A DNA stretch of 64,000 nt from Vandiemenella viatica. Its lineage: Eukaryota; Arthropoda; Insecta; Orthoptera; Morabidae. Below, in pieces: positions 24,363-34,605 of the stretch; the stretch's first letter is position 1, and each line of letters begins with the position of its first letter. The notes under the pieces are model-generated. The model did not search any database. It worked only from the letters and a program-made list of their open reading frames with translations, and had not been told where the DNA came from. The position numbers and the translations under genes are program-made. The stretch is from contig CM061919.1 in the NCBI GenBank assembly GCA_031002005.1, positions 220,036,739-220,100,738 of the forward strand, in the 5' to 3' direction.

Positions 24363-24434
24363 GTCGAGCTATGACCACTCCACGGAGATGGCTGTGTGTG
24401 CTCTTTACGTTGGCAGTCATATCTTCAAGACCAG
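24363..24434 (+). CDS. dpr-like: dpr-family Ig protein, exon with start codon and signal peptide
   Basis: This is the first coding exon of the only host gene I recognise. The ATG is at 24371 and the exon carries 21 codons plus one base. The peptide starts MTTPRRWLCVLFTLAVISSR: two arginines, then a hydrophobic run, as in a secretory signal peptide. The 5' boundary is a pyrimidine-rich tract ending in CAG at 24360-24362, so eight 5'UTR bases belong to this exon and a non-coding exon should lie upstream. The donor is CCAG|GTAAGG at 24435, phase 1. The single G left over joins AG of the exon at 47571 to make a Glu codon, which keeps the frame open. The next coding exon is 23.1 kb away. The assignment rests mainly on the downstream Ig exons; this exon alone could not be named. 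Confidence 0.72.
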
Positions 24435-24908
24435 GTAAGGCCTTTCTTGTAACATACAATTAATTTAATCTGCCTCTGTGAACACTTGTTCTGATTAAGG
24501 AACCCTATATATAACTGTTTAATCCCGAAGGCTATATTTATCGTTCTAACACCACGAAACATGAGATTTCAGAAAATTTGATGGTTGCTCTCTACAAACA
24601 AACACTTTTTTTTTTTTTTTTTACGGAATTTCTTGGATTGACTTACGAATGAAACATAGAGTGCCGTGCCAAAGGAGGACGAAAAAAGCGGAGAACGTTA
24701 TGGAATGTCGCGAGGACCTAACGAGCATAATAATAGATGAGGATATCACTGATCCTTCTTCTTCCACCACTTTCACCCAACATTAGGGGTCCACTGGCTT
24801 TGATGAGTTTTTCTCATCATTGGCATGGTCAAATTTGGAACTTTGGTTTTACGTCCACATGCCCTTGCTGCCGCCAAACATTTTACACCTACTGCCAGAT
24901 GGTACTAC

Positions 24909-25320
24909 CAGGGGCGTAGCTACTATGGGGCTAGGCGGTGTAGTGCACAGGGGCCCCTACGCTCAGGGGGCCCCCAAGCATACCTCTGGGGGGCCCAAAG
25001 TGCACCTATGGGGGCCCCCAAGCGCAGTTCAGTTCAGAGGCCCACGAGCCTTCATGGCAAACTGGCGACCTTTTTTTTAAGCTCTACAGTCGTCTGAGGG
25101 GGCCCCAGAGACACAGGGAGCCCCTCACTAAGGGCCCTCTCACTGCTCATGGGTGCCCCCAACCACTGCTCAGGGGGCCCCTAAGTACAACTAAAGGGCC
25201 CCATCCTCAGCCAAGGGGGCCCTTAACAGCAACACAAAGCAAAAAAGGTCGCCCATCTGGCCTGAAGGCCCAAAATAAATTTTTTGCACCGGGGCCCTTG
25301 TTGACCTAGCTACGCCACTG
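24909..25320. mobile_element. hAT MITE 'CAGGGGCGTAGC', copy 2
   Basis: Perfect 8-bp target duplication GGTACTAC at 24901-24908 and 25321-25328. Ends CAGGGGCGTAGCTAC and GCTACGCCACTG. 412 bp, GGGGCCC-rich, same orientation as the copies at 18123 and 58099. It sits 475 bases into intron 1 of the dpr gene. Confidence 0.95.
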
Positions 25321-25743
25321 GGTACTACGAACTGATTGAGGAAGTGAAGTGTTGCCATCTGTCTGCGAATTGTGTAACTATGTTCTGTGGGTGATAAGTG
25401 TAATATTTTATGAGTTGAAGCTTTCTCAGCGTTGTAATAGATAAAAATTTCTCGCAAAACTAGCTGAGTGAGTACGATTGTAAAATACGTTTGGAGATCA
25501 CTGATTCAGAAAATGAGAGTACATCGGAAATTGTGAATATCCTCTGTATCTGCCCCACCAACAGTCAATGCCAACAATACCGCCAATTTAACGGTTCCGC
25601 GCGGTATATAAGCAAGCCCATCACCCACAAAGAAATTCCTAGAAACTAGGAACATAAGATAAAATATGGACTTCCAAGAGAAGACTCGGTACTCAACAAC
25701 GGGTGTCCAACAAAAACAAGCAGCTCCATGAGACTCCTCCAAT

Positions 25744-26331
25744 ATGGATGAGGGATCACCCAAAGATGGCAGTTCCACTTCACGCCCAGCACCAGACAGG
25801 AGTGAGCCTAGGTCAAGCAAGCCCACCGCCCCGGCCAGCACCCAGGTCATGAATAGGAGCAAACTGAATTCCAATAAGCAGCCACAGAAGCAGAGACCGA
25901 TGACAATGTTACAACAATGCTTCCGCTGCCAAGGCTTCGGGCATCAAGCTTCTGACTGTCACAAGCAACTGCGCTGCGTTCGCTGCGGAGGGAGCCATAA
26001 CAACCTGGTTTGCGTGCGTCCGTGTGACGCAACGCCGACGTGTGAAAACTCTGACCACGCCGCCAGCTATGGGGGATGTCCCATAAGAAGAAAGCTTCAA
26101 GCAGCCATCAGAAGCCATCAATGCCAACGCCAACCCAGCCACTCCCAACGAATGGAAAGACCGGAAGGACCTCGGAGATGGTCATCACGCCGCATCAATA
26201 ACCATCCGCCGACCAACTCAAATGACCAGCTCGTGCACCTGTGCTGTAAACAAGAGCCAAGACGAGCAAATCAGCTGGGGAAAATCGTCGAGTTGTTAAC
26301 ACAGCTGATAGCGGCAATTATCCACAACTGA
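25744..26331 (+). CDS. non-LTR retrotransposon ORF1 (gag-like zinc-knuckle protein), short
   Basis: An open frame of 195 codons. A Ser/Pro-rich N-terminus is followed from about residue 58 by zinc knuckles: CFRCQGFGHQASDC (CX2CX4HX4C), then CVRCGGSHNNLVC (CX2CX3HX4C), and a third Cys/His group around CENSDHAASYGGC. An Arg/Gln-rich tail ends LLTQLIAAIIHN. This is the layout of ORF1 in jockey-type LINEs, where the protein binds RNA and packages the element transcript. It is shorter than usual, probably internally deleted or N-terminally truncated. A plausible 5' region with GCGCGGTATATAAGC lies at about 25600. A SINE inserted just after the stop and no ORF2 domain is evident beyond it. An in-frame ATG further upstream cannot be excluded. 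Confidence 0.75.
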   Translation: MDEGSPKDGSSTSRPAPDRSEPRSSKPTAPASTQVMNRSKLNSNKQPQKQRPMTMLQQCFRCQGFGHQASDCHKQLRCVRCGGSHNNLVCVRPCDATPTCENSDHAASYGGCPIRRKLQAAIRSHQCQRQPSHSQRMERPEGPRRWSSRRINNHPPTNSNDQLVHLCCKQEPRRANQLGKIVELLTQLIAAIIHN

Positions 26332-26351
26332 CTACAGGAACCCAGTTAATA

Positions 26352-26599
26352 TTTTTTTTTTTTTTTTCTATTTTAAATGGCATTCGGCCATGTTAGTCAT
26401 TCAGCCAGCTCAATGTGTTTTTTTTTCGTATTACAATGTATAGATTACATCCAAGTGTGATAGTTTTATCTCTTTTGTAAGGACGACACAAGACGAACAC
26501 AACACTTAATTAGAACCACCCATGCCCTCGGCCGGACTCGAACCGGCGACCCCTGCAACGTGAAAGCAAGCACGCTACCCCTACGCTGCCGGGGTCGGC
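26352..26599 (-). mobile_element. tRNA-derived SINE, family 2, inserted after the LINE ORF1
   Basis: The 11-bp target duplication CCCAGTTAATA occurs at 26341-26351 and 26600-26610. On the minus strand the head is GACCCCGGCAGCGTAGGGGT with B box GGTTCGAGTCC, and the body GGTGG.TCTAATTAAGTGTTG, TGTTCGTCTTGTG; the 3' end is poly(A) (poly(T) on plus at 26352-26367). Same family as 49391 and 53612. Confidence 0.92.
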
Positions 26600-27327
26600 C
26601 CCAGTTAATAATAGAACGAATAAGAATACGAAAGGGGTTTCCACACAGGCCGTAATCACTACGGTCAAAGCCGGTTCGCCCCCAAAGTGTACAGTTCGAG
26701 AAAATAAAATCCATCCAAACATCATTGAAACCACAGATAAAGCTACAAACCATAGCGGGGCTGTAAAACGCCGTTGAGGCAGTGAATAAAAAATAAATAA
26801 ATAAAAAAACAGGCTGCCAGGCAGCAGATATTGCCTCCGGGCAGCAGTCACTTGACAATGGTGGCAGAGTATATGACCGCCGAACCGTCGTGTTATACAA
26901 ACGTACTCACTGGGCTAGTTTCCCGATAAAATTTCATCTAAGAGTAATATTTTTTTTTTGTGAAATATGTAGTTTACGAGACGAAGATTGGAAATCCATG
27001 CGTTCGCCTTGATGGCTGCGGAAAACCGCAGTAAAGACCGCAAGACCGCAGGAGCTGGTCCCGTGCCCGAACCCGTTGTACCTTCCCTATACAGTGTACG
27101 TTGCATAACGCGGGTAGAGGATCACTGACGTTCTATTAAATGCCTCGGTTTATTTTAATATGTCTGGCAAAGCCATTGTTTATACCTATGTATGACGGTC
27201 CCTGCTGGTCAAAGACAATACTGTACCCGGAGTCTTGAATGGCACTTGTTTTCGCCTGCTGATCAGAGTGTTGTGTTTTTGTATTCCGGAAAAGGTCGAT
27301 GAATAGAGGTTACTGAAATACTGTTAA

Positions 27328-27633
27328 GGGAGCGTCCATAAACTCCGTGGCTTGGTCTAGGGGGAGGGGGGTTCCAGAGTCAATATTATTTTAGCAAATA
27401 AGGTACAGAACACATAACAGCATGTGAATATTTATTTCCGTCATTTAATCATCTCCTTATGTAATGTACGATAGTCTGAAAAGAAAAAACAGTACAAAAT
27501 GTCATCTGGAATCAATAGGGAAAAGAAGTGAAGTTCCGTGCATGGGGAGGCAAAAGTCGCTTCGGGCTACTTAGGGTGAGAGACGGTGGGTTAATAGGAG
27601 GCCAAAATGGAGCTACATAGTTATGGACGCTCC
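27328..27633. mobile_element. MITE with GGGAGCGTCCATAA ends
   Basis: GGGAGCGTCCATAAAC on the left and TTATGGACGCTCC on the right, 306 bp. The core GGTACAGAACACATAACAGC, TATTTCCGTCATTTAATC is shared with the copies at 16831 and 47919. No clear target duplication. Confidence 0.82.
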
Positions 27634-28010
27634 AGAATCAGAAATTGTATTTTAACAGTCCACGAGCCGATACACTGACTGGTATGCTCATCAGACGGAG
27701 CCCACAGCTCGCTTTGCAGGCACGCATCCAGTATCCCATTCATTAAGTACCAGACCGTATCTTGTCGAAGTTGGCCGTAGTCTGGCTGCAGTCGCAACGG
27801 GAAGTGATTGTCGTATGTGTGCCAGAGCCTCTGCGACTCTTGCTATACATACACTCACAGATACACATATAAAGGGAGCCTCCAAACACGCCGTCTTCAG
27901 CATAGCAGCCGTCCTTTACTACTGCTCTCCTCTGCTCTGCTCATGCTTGAGAGATAGTAAAATCTGAGGGATCACTGGAATAAGGACTGATATATTCCCT
28001 CCACCCAGAT
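27634..28010. other. unassigned
   Basis: About 380 bases, moderately GC-rich at 27.7-27.9 kb, with no recognised element end or exon. Confidence 0.4.
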
Positions 28011-28012
28011 TG

Positions 28013-28250
28013 CTCAGTTGCTTAAGGCGCGTGAATGCGGAATGGCAGAACCCCGGTTCGATTCATGCTGTCAACTGCAATTTTTAGAAGCCTTCACCTC
28101 TGGGAAAGCTTTGCTTTGTTCGTGTGAAGTTGCGCTATGACGCTCAGTCGTTCTGATTCCACGGAACATTGCAGGTCCCCATAACCAACATGGTTAGGAT
28201 AGCCACGACAATAATACCATACGCATTATTATTATTATAATAGATAGATC
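28013..28250 (+). mobile_element. tRNA-derived SINE, family 3
   Basis: The tRNA-like head is GCTCAGTTGCTTAAGGCGCG with B box GGTTCGATTCA. A non-tRNA body (GAAGTTGCGCTATGACGCTC, GGTCCCCATAACCAACATGG) leads to an (ATT)n tail near 28230-28245. Only one copy here. Confidence 0.65.
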
Positions 28251-28339
28251 AAACGTTTGAAACAAGAGACAGGGCAGAGGAATAATACCAATGCTTTACA
28301 TGTGGGACTTTTTTTCTTTTTCTAATGGCTTTAAGCTTA

Positions 28340-28515
28340 GTCGAATCATTGGAGGCGGTAAATGATGAGAAGAGATGGGAGGGGCAGGAGCGAGGAACGG
28401 AAATGAATGCATGCGGTCATGGTCTTTTAAAACAACTATACCAACATTTCCCCTGAAGTGATTTCCGAAAATTATTGAAAACCGAAATCTGGATGGCCGG
28501 ACGGGGATTCGAACA
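28340..28515 (-). mobile_element. tRNA-derived SINE, family 1 (diverged)
   Basis: Complement of the family: GGTCATGGTCTTTTAAAAC, AGTGATTTCCGAAAA, TGGATGGCCGGACGGGGATT ending in the B-box complement GATTCGAAC. The head is truncated at 28515. Confidence 0.82.
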
Positions 28516-28519
28516 AAGA

Positions 28520-30150
28520 TGTTACCATACCGAGACAGAATTAATACAAGGAGGAAGAAGCTTTATGTGAGAAACTTTAGAACTGGAAGTAGGGTCACTT
28601 GCAGTTCTTCCGCCACATGGACCTCAGGAAATCGTTGACGACAGATATTAAAAATGGTTGGTATGCTTTATCATCTGACAAGCTCTTCAGCAGAGAAACT
28701 CCGCACGTTTTTTAAGGCCACGAAACAAACAAATGGCTTATTCTATCCTCTTGTTCCAACACTTACAAATTTTAATTCTCGTAGTCAGTGAGTTTAGTGA
28801 AGTTACTGAGATGTGAGTCATGAATGAACGCTGTAAGCATTTACCCTTATTTTTTGCCTTCAATTTATTTACGAAGTATATCTCGTAATCAATGGTGTTA
28901 CATTCTGTATTTGTTTTCACAAGTTTTTTCAGTTACACTTAGTGTCTTGATTAGCTTTTCTCAGTCGTATTTCCCTTTAGATCCCGACACTGACCCATAA
29001 TTTTGATTTGTGGTAAGTATGTTGGAACTCTGTTCTTTTATTCTCTTACCGAGCCCATAGCTTGCTGAAGCGAGAAGACCTCACTCCAGCTGTATGTAAT
29101 TACAGTTTGCAGAGATATAGATCAAGAATGAAAAACTAGCGATCATAAAAGAGACTATTTATAAGGATATTTTCTGTTCATACTTTTTTTTTTTAAATTA
29201 GAGAGAGAACGAGTATGTCCACAATGCCATTCGATGTATCTCTTGTCTTCGTTCCTAATTTTATAGATCTATAGATCTCTGAAATTTTCAGTTTCTTGGA
29301 ATATTATTAGACTTTTTCTTATCTGTCTCCAGTCTCGACTGTTTTGATGGAGTGCACCATATCCTTCTGTACTGAGTAATCCTCTTCACCACCATAGATT
29401 CCCTTCATCCTACATCCTCTATTAAACATATTTTAATATTTTTCTATAATTCTTCTCTTCAGTTGTTCCACCCTTAGCGAATTAACGAATGTATCAAATT
29501 TAAATGATGTACCCTCTTTCTGTGAGATTTTTCCGTAAATTCTTCAATCATTAATTCCAGAACTTATATGCAATTATCAGATAATTGAAACATTAACTAA
29601 ATTGAATTATACATGCGGAAACATATTCCATGCATGAACTTCCTCTCTCAGTACCTGAAAGCACTCTCCGCAAGTTACTCTTAAAAACATGGAGACGGGT
29701 AGGCACTCGCATTTAGCGCACGAGAAAAATAAATGCTTAGCGCCTCTCCTCCCGCAGAAATAGCCGGGGAAAAAAATCTGGATAATGTACCGCAGTCGGC
29801 CTAAACAGTTTTCTTATTAATAATAAATGCTAAAAGTATTTTAAAATATCTGCAAGCTCAGCAAAATGCTAAAGAGGTAGTTCGTGAGTCTCGTATGGTT
29901 ACTGGAGATATGTAACATATGAAGATTTTGTGATTTAGGCCGTATAAACGTTTTGTCTTCGCTCAATTTTAAAAAAAAAAAAAAAAAAAAAACAAAAAAA
30001 ACAAAAAAAAACAAGTGGGTGTCAAAGAAATTAAAAATTACAACAGTTTTTTAATCGTTGCCAGAATCACGATGAGGATCTCGGATGTCTTTCCTACTCT
30101 ATTATTCAAACTGTAAATAATTTTACCATCAGGAACTACACTGGCTGACC
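28520..30150. other. AT-rich stretch with a poly(A) tract
   Basis: No exon or element ends recognised. An A-rich tract with AAAAC units lies at about 29971-30013 and may be a retrotransposon tail with no identifiable body. Confidence 0.45.
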
Positions 30151-30154
30151 TAGC

Positions 30155-30350
30155 TTGATGAGTGAATGGTAACGCTCTGGCCAGACATGAGATGAGGGTT
30201 CAAATTCCCGTTCAGCCATCCATATTTGAAATTTCCATGGTTTCCTTAAATCACTCAGCATACCTCGTTCAAAAGACCAGGGCCGAGTTCCTTCCAGATT
30301 CTTAATCCTCTCCCCGCTCTAAGACCTCTAGCAGACGACACGTAAGGCAC
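30155..30350 (+). mobile_element. tRNA-derived SINE, family 1 (diverged)
   Basis: GAGTGAATGGTAACGCTCTG, a damaged B box (GGTTCAAATTCCC), TTTCCATGGTTTCC, AAATCACTCAGC, GGGCCGAGTTCCTTCC, CTCTAAGACCTCTAGCAGAC. Confidence 0.82.
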
Positions 30351-30639
30351 TAGCAATACAGCTACATACTTTTAAATACGAAATTAATATGACAGTGTGT
30401 TAGGCAACTCGGTAATTAACCTATTCTTCCTGTCGTCAATTTATGATGATTTCCTTTTCTCACTTCGTCATCCAATTTACAGATTACTGTCGTTGGTCGC
30501 CAGAGGGTTTTACCTTCCCCCAAATGTTACTGTTACTGTTCTTGAATGGATTAATTAGTTCTATCAAATCGACAACACCGACGAATCACTTTTGCGCTTC
30601 ATATTTATTTCTCTGTGAGCTCTAAGATATTATAAGGTA

Positions 30640-31250
30640 CAAGACTCATCCAAAGATACGAAGCACAAATACAAAAATACTCCAGCGATTAAACTCACAA
30701 ATGATTGCAAAATTTCCGAAAACAACTGACTTACCACGCACACACTAATTGCCATATCCGCGCGTTTAAATACGCGCTACAGAAAGATCCAGAAGGCAAT
30801 AAAAAGTTCCGACACATGTTTCTCGAACTCTAACAATACTTTGACAATCAAAATTCATACAAAAACAATCACAACTTGTACAAACTCCCTCACAATCACT
30901 AGAAAACACTTTAAAATGAAAATTAATACTGTTTTCAGACATTCATACACAAAATTATCAACTTAAACCAGACCAAACAGTTGAGAATTGTCCTCCAAAC
31001 ATCGTGGCTCAAATCAACACTTACAAACTTTTAATTAATGTTTCATGCACAATACTGTCCTTTGTCGTTTTACATATCATTTACACAGTTTTCTCAACAA
31101 AAAATTTTCATTTACAAGACGAATATACGCAAATTCACAATTAATCACACAGATATATACAAATCCACAATTAATCAGCTCCCATCTTGCTATGCATAAT
31201 TCTTAAAATAACATTCACTAAAGGGCTGGGTCTGAGAGCTGTTACAAATG
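30640..31250. repeat. 0.6 kb interspersed repeat, copy 1
   Basis: From about ACAAGACTCATCCAAAGATA to GGGCTGGGTCTGAGAGCTGT the segment matches 36795-37445 over its length, with many substitutions. Same orientation. AT-rich, no coding signal; it could be an LTR or a non-autonomous element. Confidence 0.75.
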
Positions 31251-31299
31251 GTAAGCGCGGTGGTAGAAAGTTAAGAACCAACGTACTAGCTACAAAGCC

Positions 31300-31525
31300 A
31301 GCGTGGCGGGTGAGCGGTAACGCTCTGGCCTCGCATTCGGGAAGACGCAGGTTAGAACTCCCGTCTGGCTCTCCAGATATCGGTTTTTCATTGTTTCCCT
31401 AAATCACTCGAGGCGAATGCCGGGATGGTTCCTTCGAAAGACCATGGCCAAATTCCTTCTTGACCCCCGTCCCTTTGCGCCTCTAATGATCTCGACGTCG
31501 ACAAGACGTAAATCCAGAAGCAGAA
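31300..31525 (+). mobile_element. tRNA-derived SINE, family 1
   Basis: GGCGGGTGAGCGGTAACGCT, CTGGCCTCGCATTCGGGAAG, B box slightly damaged, AATCACTCGAGGCGAATGCC, GACCATGGCCAAATTCC, TCTAATGATCTCGACGTCGA, ending near 31525. No clear poly(A). Confidence 0.92.
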
Positions 31526-31846
31526 GTCGCCACAATGCTCGAAAAAATATCCATTAAACATTAGATTATTGATAGCTGAAAATGTTAAACAAAACCGAGA
31601 TGCTCTCAGGGCCTATATGTTGGGAGATCTGTGCGTAATTTAGTTGCGACAGCAGCCGAGCAGCCGGCTTCAGCTGTTATCCCACAAAGGGATCTCCCGT
31701 CGGCGGTCAGCCGGATTCCTCGTTAGGCACACAGCCAGACCTGCGCTAAGTTTGATTACTCCCGCAAACTACATTACCTCCCACAGCGCTCACCTCAGTG
31801 TCACCTGCAGGAGCTGGATAACAAGAAATGCGAGATCAATAAATTG

Positions 31847-32990
31847 AAAGAACACAAAATTTCAACAATAATTTTGGGAAGAAAACAACAAAGATGTTGA
31901 AACTAATTTCCTGGCATTTGCTGACGATTTCACTATACTTTCGGAAAACATTACAAATGCGAAAACACAAATCAATCTCTTGGAAGCAATAGCTATCAAA
32001 ACAGGTTTAAGAATTTCGGTAGAGAAAACTAAATTTATTACAAACATTAAAAACGCTCCAAAAATTTTAATGACGTTTATTTGACGAATAGTGAAAGTAA
32101 AGAAATTTAAAGCTGGGTGAAATAATTCAAGAATATGGATTAGATAAATCCACCATAGAAGAATACACCGGCTGGAAAGAGCGTATGGTATCACTAAAAA
32201 AAATTATTAAAAAAAAAAACACTTAAAATATGGCACTAGAATTCGGTCGTCTATATGCTAGTGAATGCCTAGTGTTGAACTATAGATTGGATAAACTGGA
32301 ATTACTAGGAAGAAGAATCACGATAAAAATCTTGGGTCCAGTTCAAACAACAGAACTATGGAAAATAAGAAGTAATAAGGAAATATACCAGAACATAGAA
32401 AATATAACAGAATCAATAACGAAAAGGAGATTGCTGTTTTTTTTTGTTTTTTTTTTTGCCATATCTACAGTTTGAATGGTAACAGACTAACGAAAAAGAT
32501 ATTCAATTACCTTTGGGGAAAAAAATTAACAACCAGCTGGATTCAAGAGGTTAAGAAAGATTTGGAAAGAAATGAGATAAGAGAAGAGGAAATTGTGGAA
32601 AGAGAGATCTTTAGAAAGAAGGTATTAAGTTTGGAAGGACTACAAAGCAGAAGAAGAAAGAAATCTGCTCCGAAGTGTTATGAGGAGAGAAGTAAGAAAC
32701 ATAGTGAAATGATGAAGGAATATTAGATTGAAAGGAAGAAAAAAACAACAAAGGATGAAGAATTGAAACTGGAACGTGTTCCCAGAAGGCCTTATTGGAA
32801 AGAAGAAGAAGAAGAAAAATCAATAGTACGTCGTTGTTTCCAGCGATTATTCTGTAGTTACTTGTAAATAGGTTGTTATTTAAAACACGGGTGATGCAAC
32901 TGCTACAGAGGATATGTTTACCCTTGGACATGTTCCGCCTTTCATGTAGGTATCATCTTTTCTCCTTTGAACGCATGATCCGTTACCACG
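31847..32990 (+). pseudogene. LINE relic D: reverse transcriptase palm to C-terminus and 3' tail
   Basis: The plus strand encodes NFLAFADDFTILSENITNAK with the catalytic ADD of RT, then GLRISVEKTKFI, then LGEIIQEYGLDKSTIEEYTG. Two later frames read ECLVLNYRLDKLELLGRRIT with KILGPVQTTELWKIRSN and TKKIFNYLWGKKLTTSWIQE with RKKVLSLEGLQSRR. The order of these motifs fits the palm, thumb and C-terminal region of a non-LTR RT. The clade is not resolved. Several frameshifts and a poly(T) insertion near 32440 break it. The tail carries an (AGA)n stretch and a 3' region shared in inverted orientation with 34437-34605. Confidence 0.8.
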
Positions 32991-33001
32991 GGTGATGTTT
33001 C

Positions 33002-33188
33002 CAGTGGCGGATCCAGGATTTTGGTTTGAGAGGGGCTTGAGCAGATTTGGGTTGGTGGGGGGGGGGGGGTGACTTGAGCGGATTTCGTTTGGGGAGGGGG
33101 GGCTTGGGGGGGGGGCAGACTTTATAGTCATGCCGCCCTTAAAAACCAGTACAGCTTTAAAAAAAAAAAAAAAAAAAAAACGCCACTG
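33002..33188. mobile_element. hAT MITE 'CAGTGGCGGATCC', copy 1
   Basis: The left end is CAGTGGCGGATCCAGGATTT and the right end CGCCACTG after a poly(A) run. Imperfect 8-bp duplication GATGTTTC / GATGTTCT. It contains long G-runs. 187 bp, inserted in the 3' region of LINE D. Confidence 0.8.
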
Positions 33189-34430
33189 GATGTTCTCCTC
33201 ACATAGGAACGTCTGACGGGGTGAACTGGGTAGGTTTCGGGTTGCTTTGTCCAGTGTGACAGTGTTTTTAAGTATGGCTGACTGTAGTAGTGTCTGTTCA
33301 GAGTATAGTTTATGCTGTGGATGAGAGATGAAAGAAAAGAGATGGAAACCCGGTGTCGGACCATTCTGGCCTTTTATTCCGAAATACACGAGTTGGGGGG
33401 AGGGGGGCCAGCCGAGCTTAACCTCCCTATCCGTAGGGCGAATCACCATTAACAACGTAGTATGCCCTCACTTCATACGCCGGCGGAGAGGATTTTTAAA
33501 TTTGGTGAACAATCTGGTGATTGGAAAATTCACCTGCAAATGATAGCTGTTATACGCATTTTTTCATCAATAATTTTGCTGTCCAAACTAACAAAGATTT
33601 GTACATAGCTATTATATTTTACTTACTTTTAGGGAAACTGCGGATAAAGTGTTGCTTTGTTCGAATTGGGTCAAGTTTGATTGGGTAGTTTTATTAATTT
33701 AAATGTTTAATCTACGTGTTTGTTGAGTATATGTTCCCCGGCGGTTGTTGACTTTTCAATGTGGTAGGTTTTTTGCACCGAGAGAATGTTGTGTTTGCTG
33801 CTGTTGACTGTTATGTTTTATGTGTCTACTTTTATCTCTGGTGGTTCGTAGTCGTTATTTCTGTGACCATAAGTAGAAGTCTTGTAATTACTGTACATCA
33901 CGTCACTTAGGTGTCCTTTACACACAATTGCGAATTAGTATGGCCAGTAAACACATTTATGCAAAAATATGTAAAGTTTTAACCTAAATTGAACACAGAT
34001 TTTTGATTATGAATTTCGATCTCCCAACGAGAGACGAAATGCGTCCTGAAATATGAATACCATCAATAATAGCATTATTCAAATAATAATTTATTATTTT
34101 AGCCATTTTACATTTAATTACAGCTATAAATTCAGCGCAGAAGAATGGCAGCTGAATTTTATGTATTTGATTTGAAACAATAATAACGTTAAAACAGAAT
34201 TTATTATGACGATACAATATACGCGATTATTCAAACGAGGCCAACAAACCCTATATTTCAGAAAAAACTGCATCGGATCTCCAGACAATAAAATGTGTTG
34301 GAAGAGAAAAATAGTAGAAAATTAAAAAAAGTTAAGCTAAGTTACACGAAGTAGCGTTCTTAATGTCTCAGGAATATTAGTGTGGAATAAATACTGAGAG
34401 AGAATGTAGTATATTCGTTTTGGATGAACC
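33189..34430. other. unassigned between two LINE D tails
   Basis: No exon or element recognised. 33.55-34.4 kb is AT-rich. Confidence 0.4.
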
Positions 34431-34436
34431 ACAATT

Positions 34437-34605
34437 GAACCAGTAAAAATTGCTGCACCTGCGGATCATGCGTTCAAAGAAGAAAAGATCATACCTAGAT
34501 GAAAGGCGGAACCTGTCCAAGGATTACATTTTATAAAGGATATCCTTCCACAACGACGTACTATTGATTTTTCTTCTTCTTCTTTCCGATAAGGTCTTGT
34601 TTCAA
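34437..34605 (-). mobile_element. LINE D 3'-end copy in opposite orientation
   Basis: The reverse complement shares CTTATCGGAAAGAAGAAGAA, AATCAATAGTACGTCGTTGT, GTTCCGCCTTTCAT and TTTGAACGCATGATCCG with 32795-32985. It lacks about 45 bases of the other copy after CGTCGTTGT. Confidence 0.82.

Noticed and set aside
26466..26900. 144- and 113-codon minus-strand open frames
   Set aside because: They overlap the family-2 SINE and its flank; the Arg/Gly-rich part is the translated tRNA-like head.
32880..33455. 191-codon minus-strand open frame rich in Pro/Ser
   Set aside because: It is produced by C-runs and poly(T) of the hAT MITE at 33002-33188 and crosses LINE and MITE boundaries.
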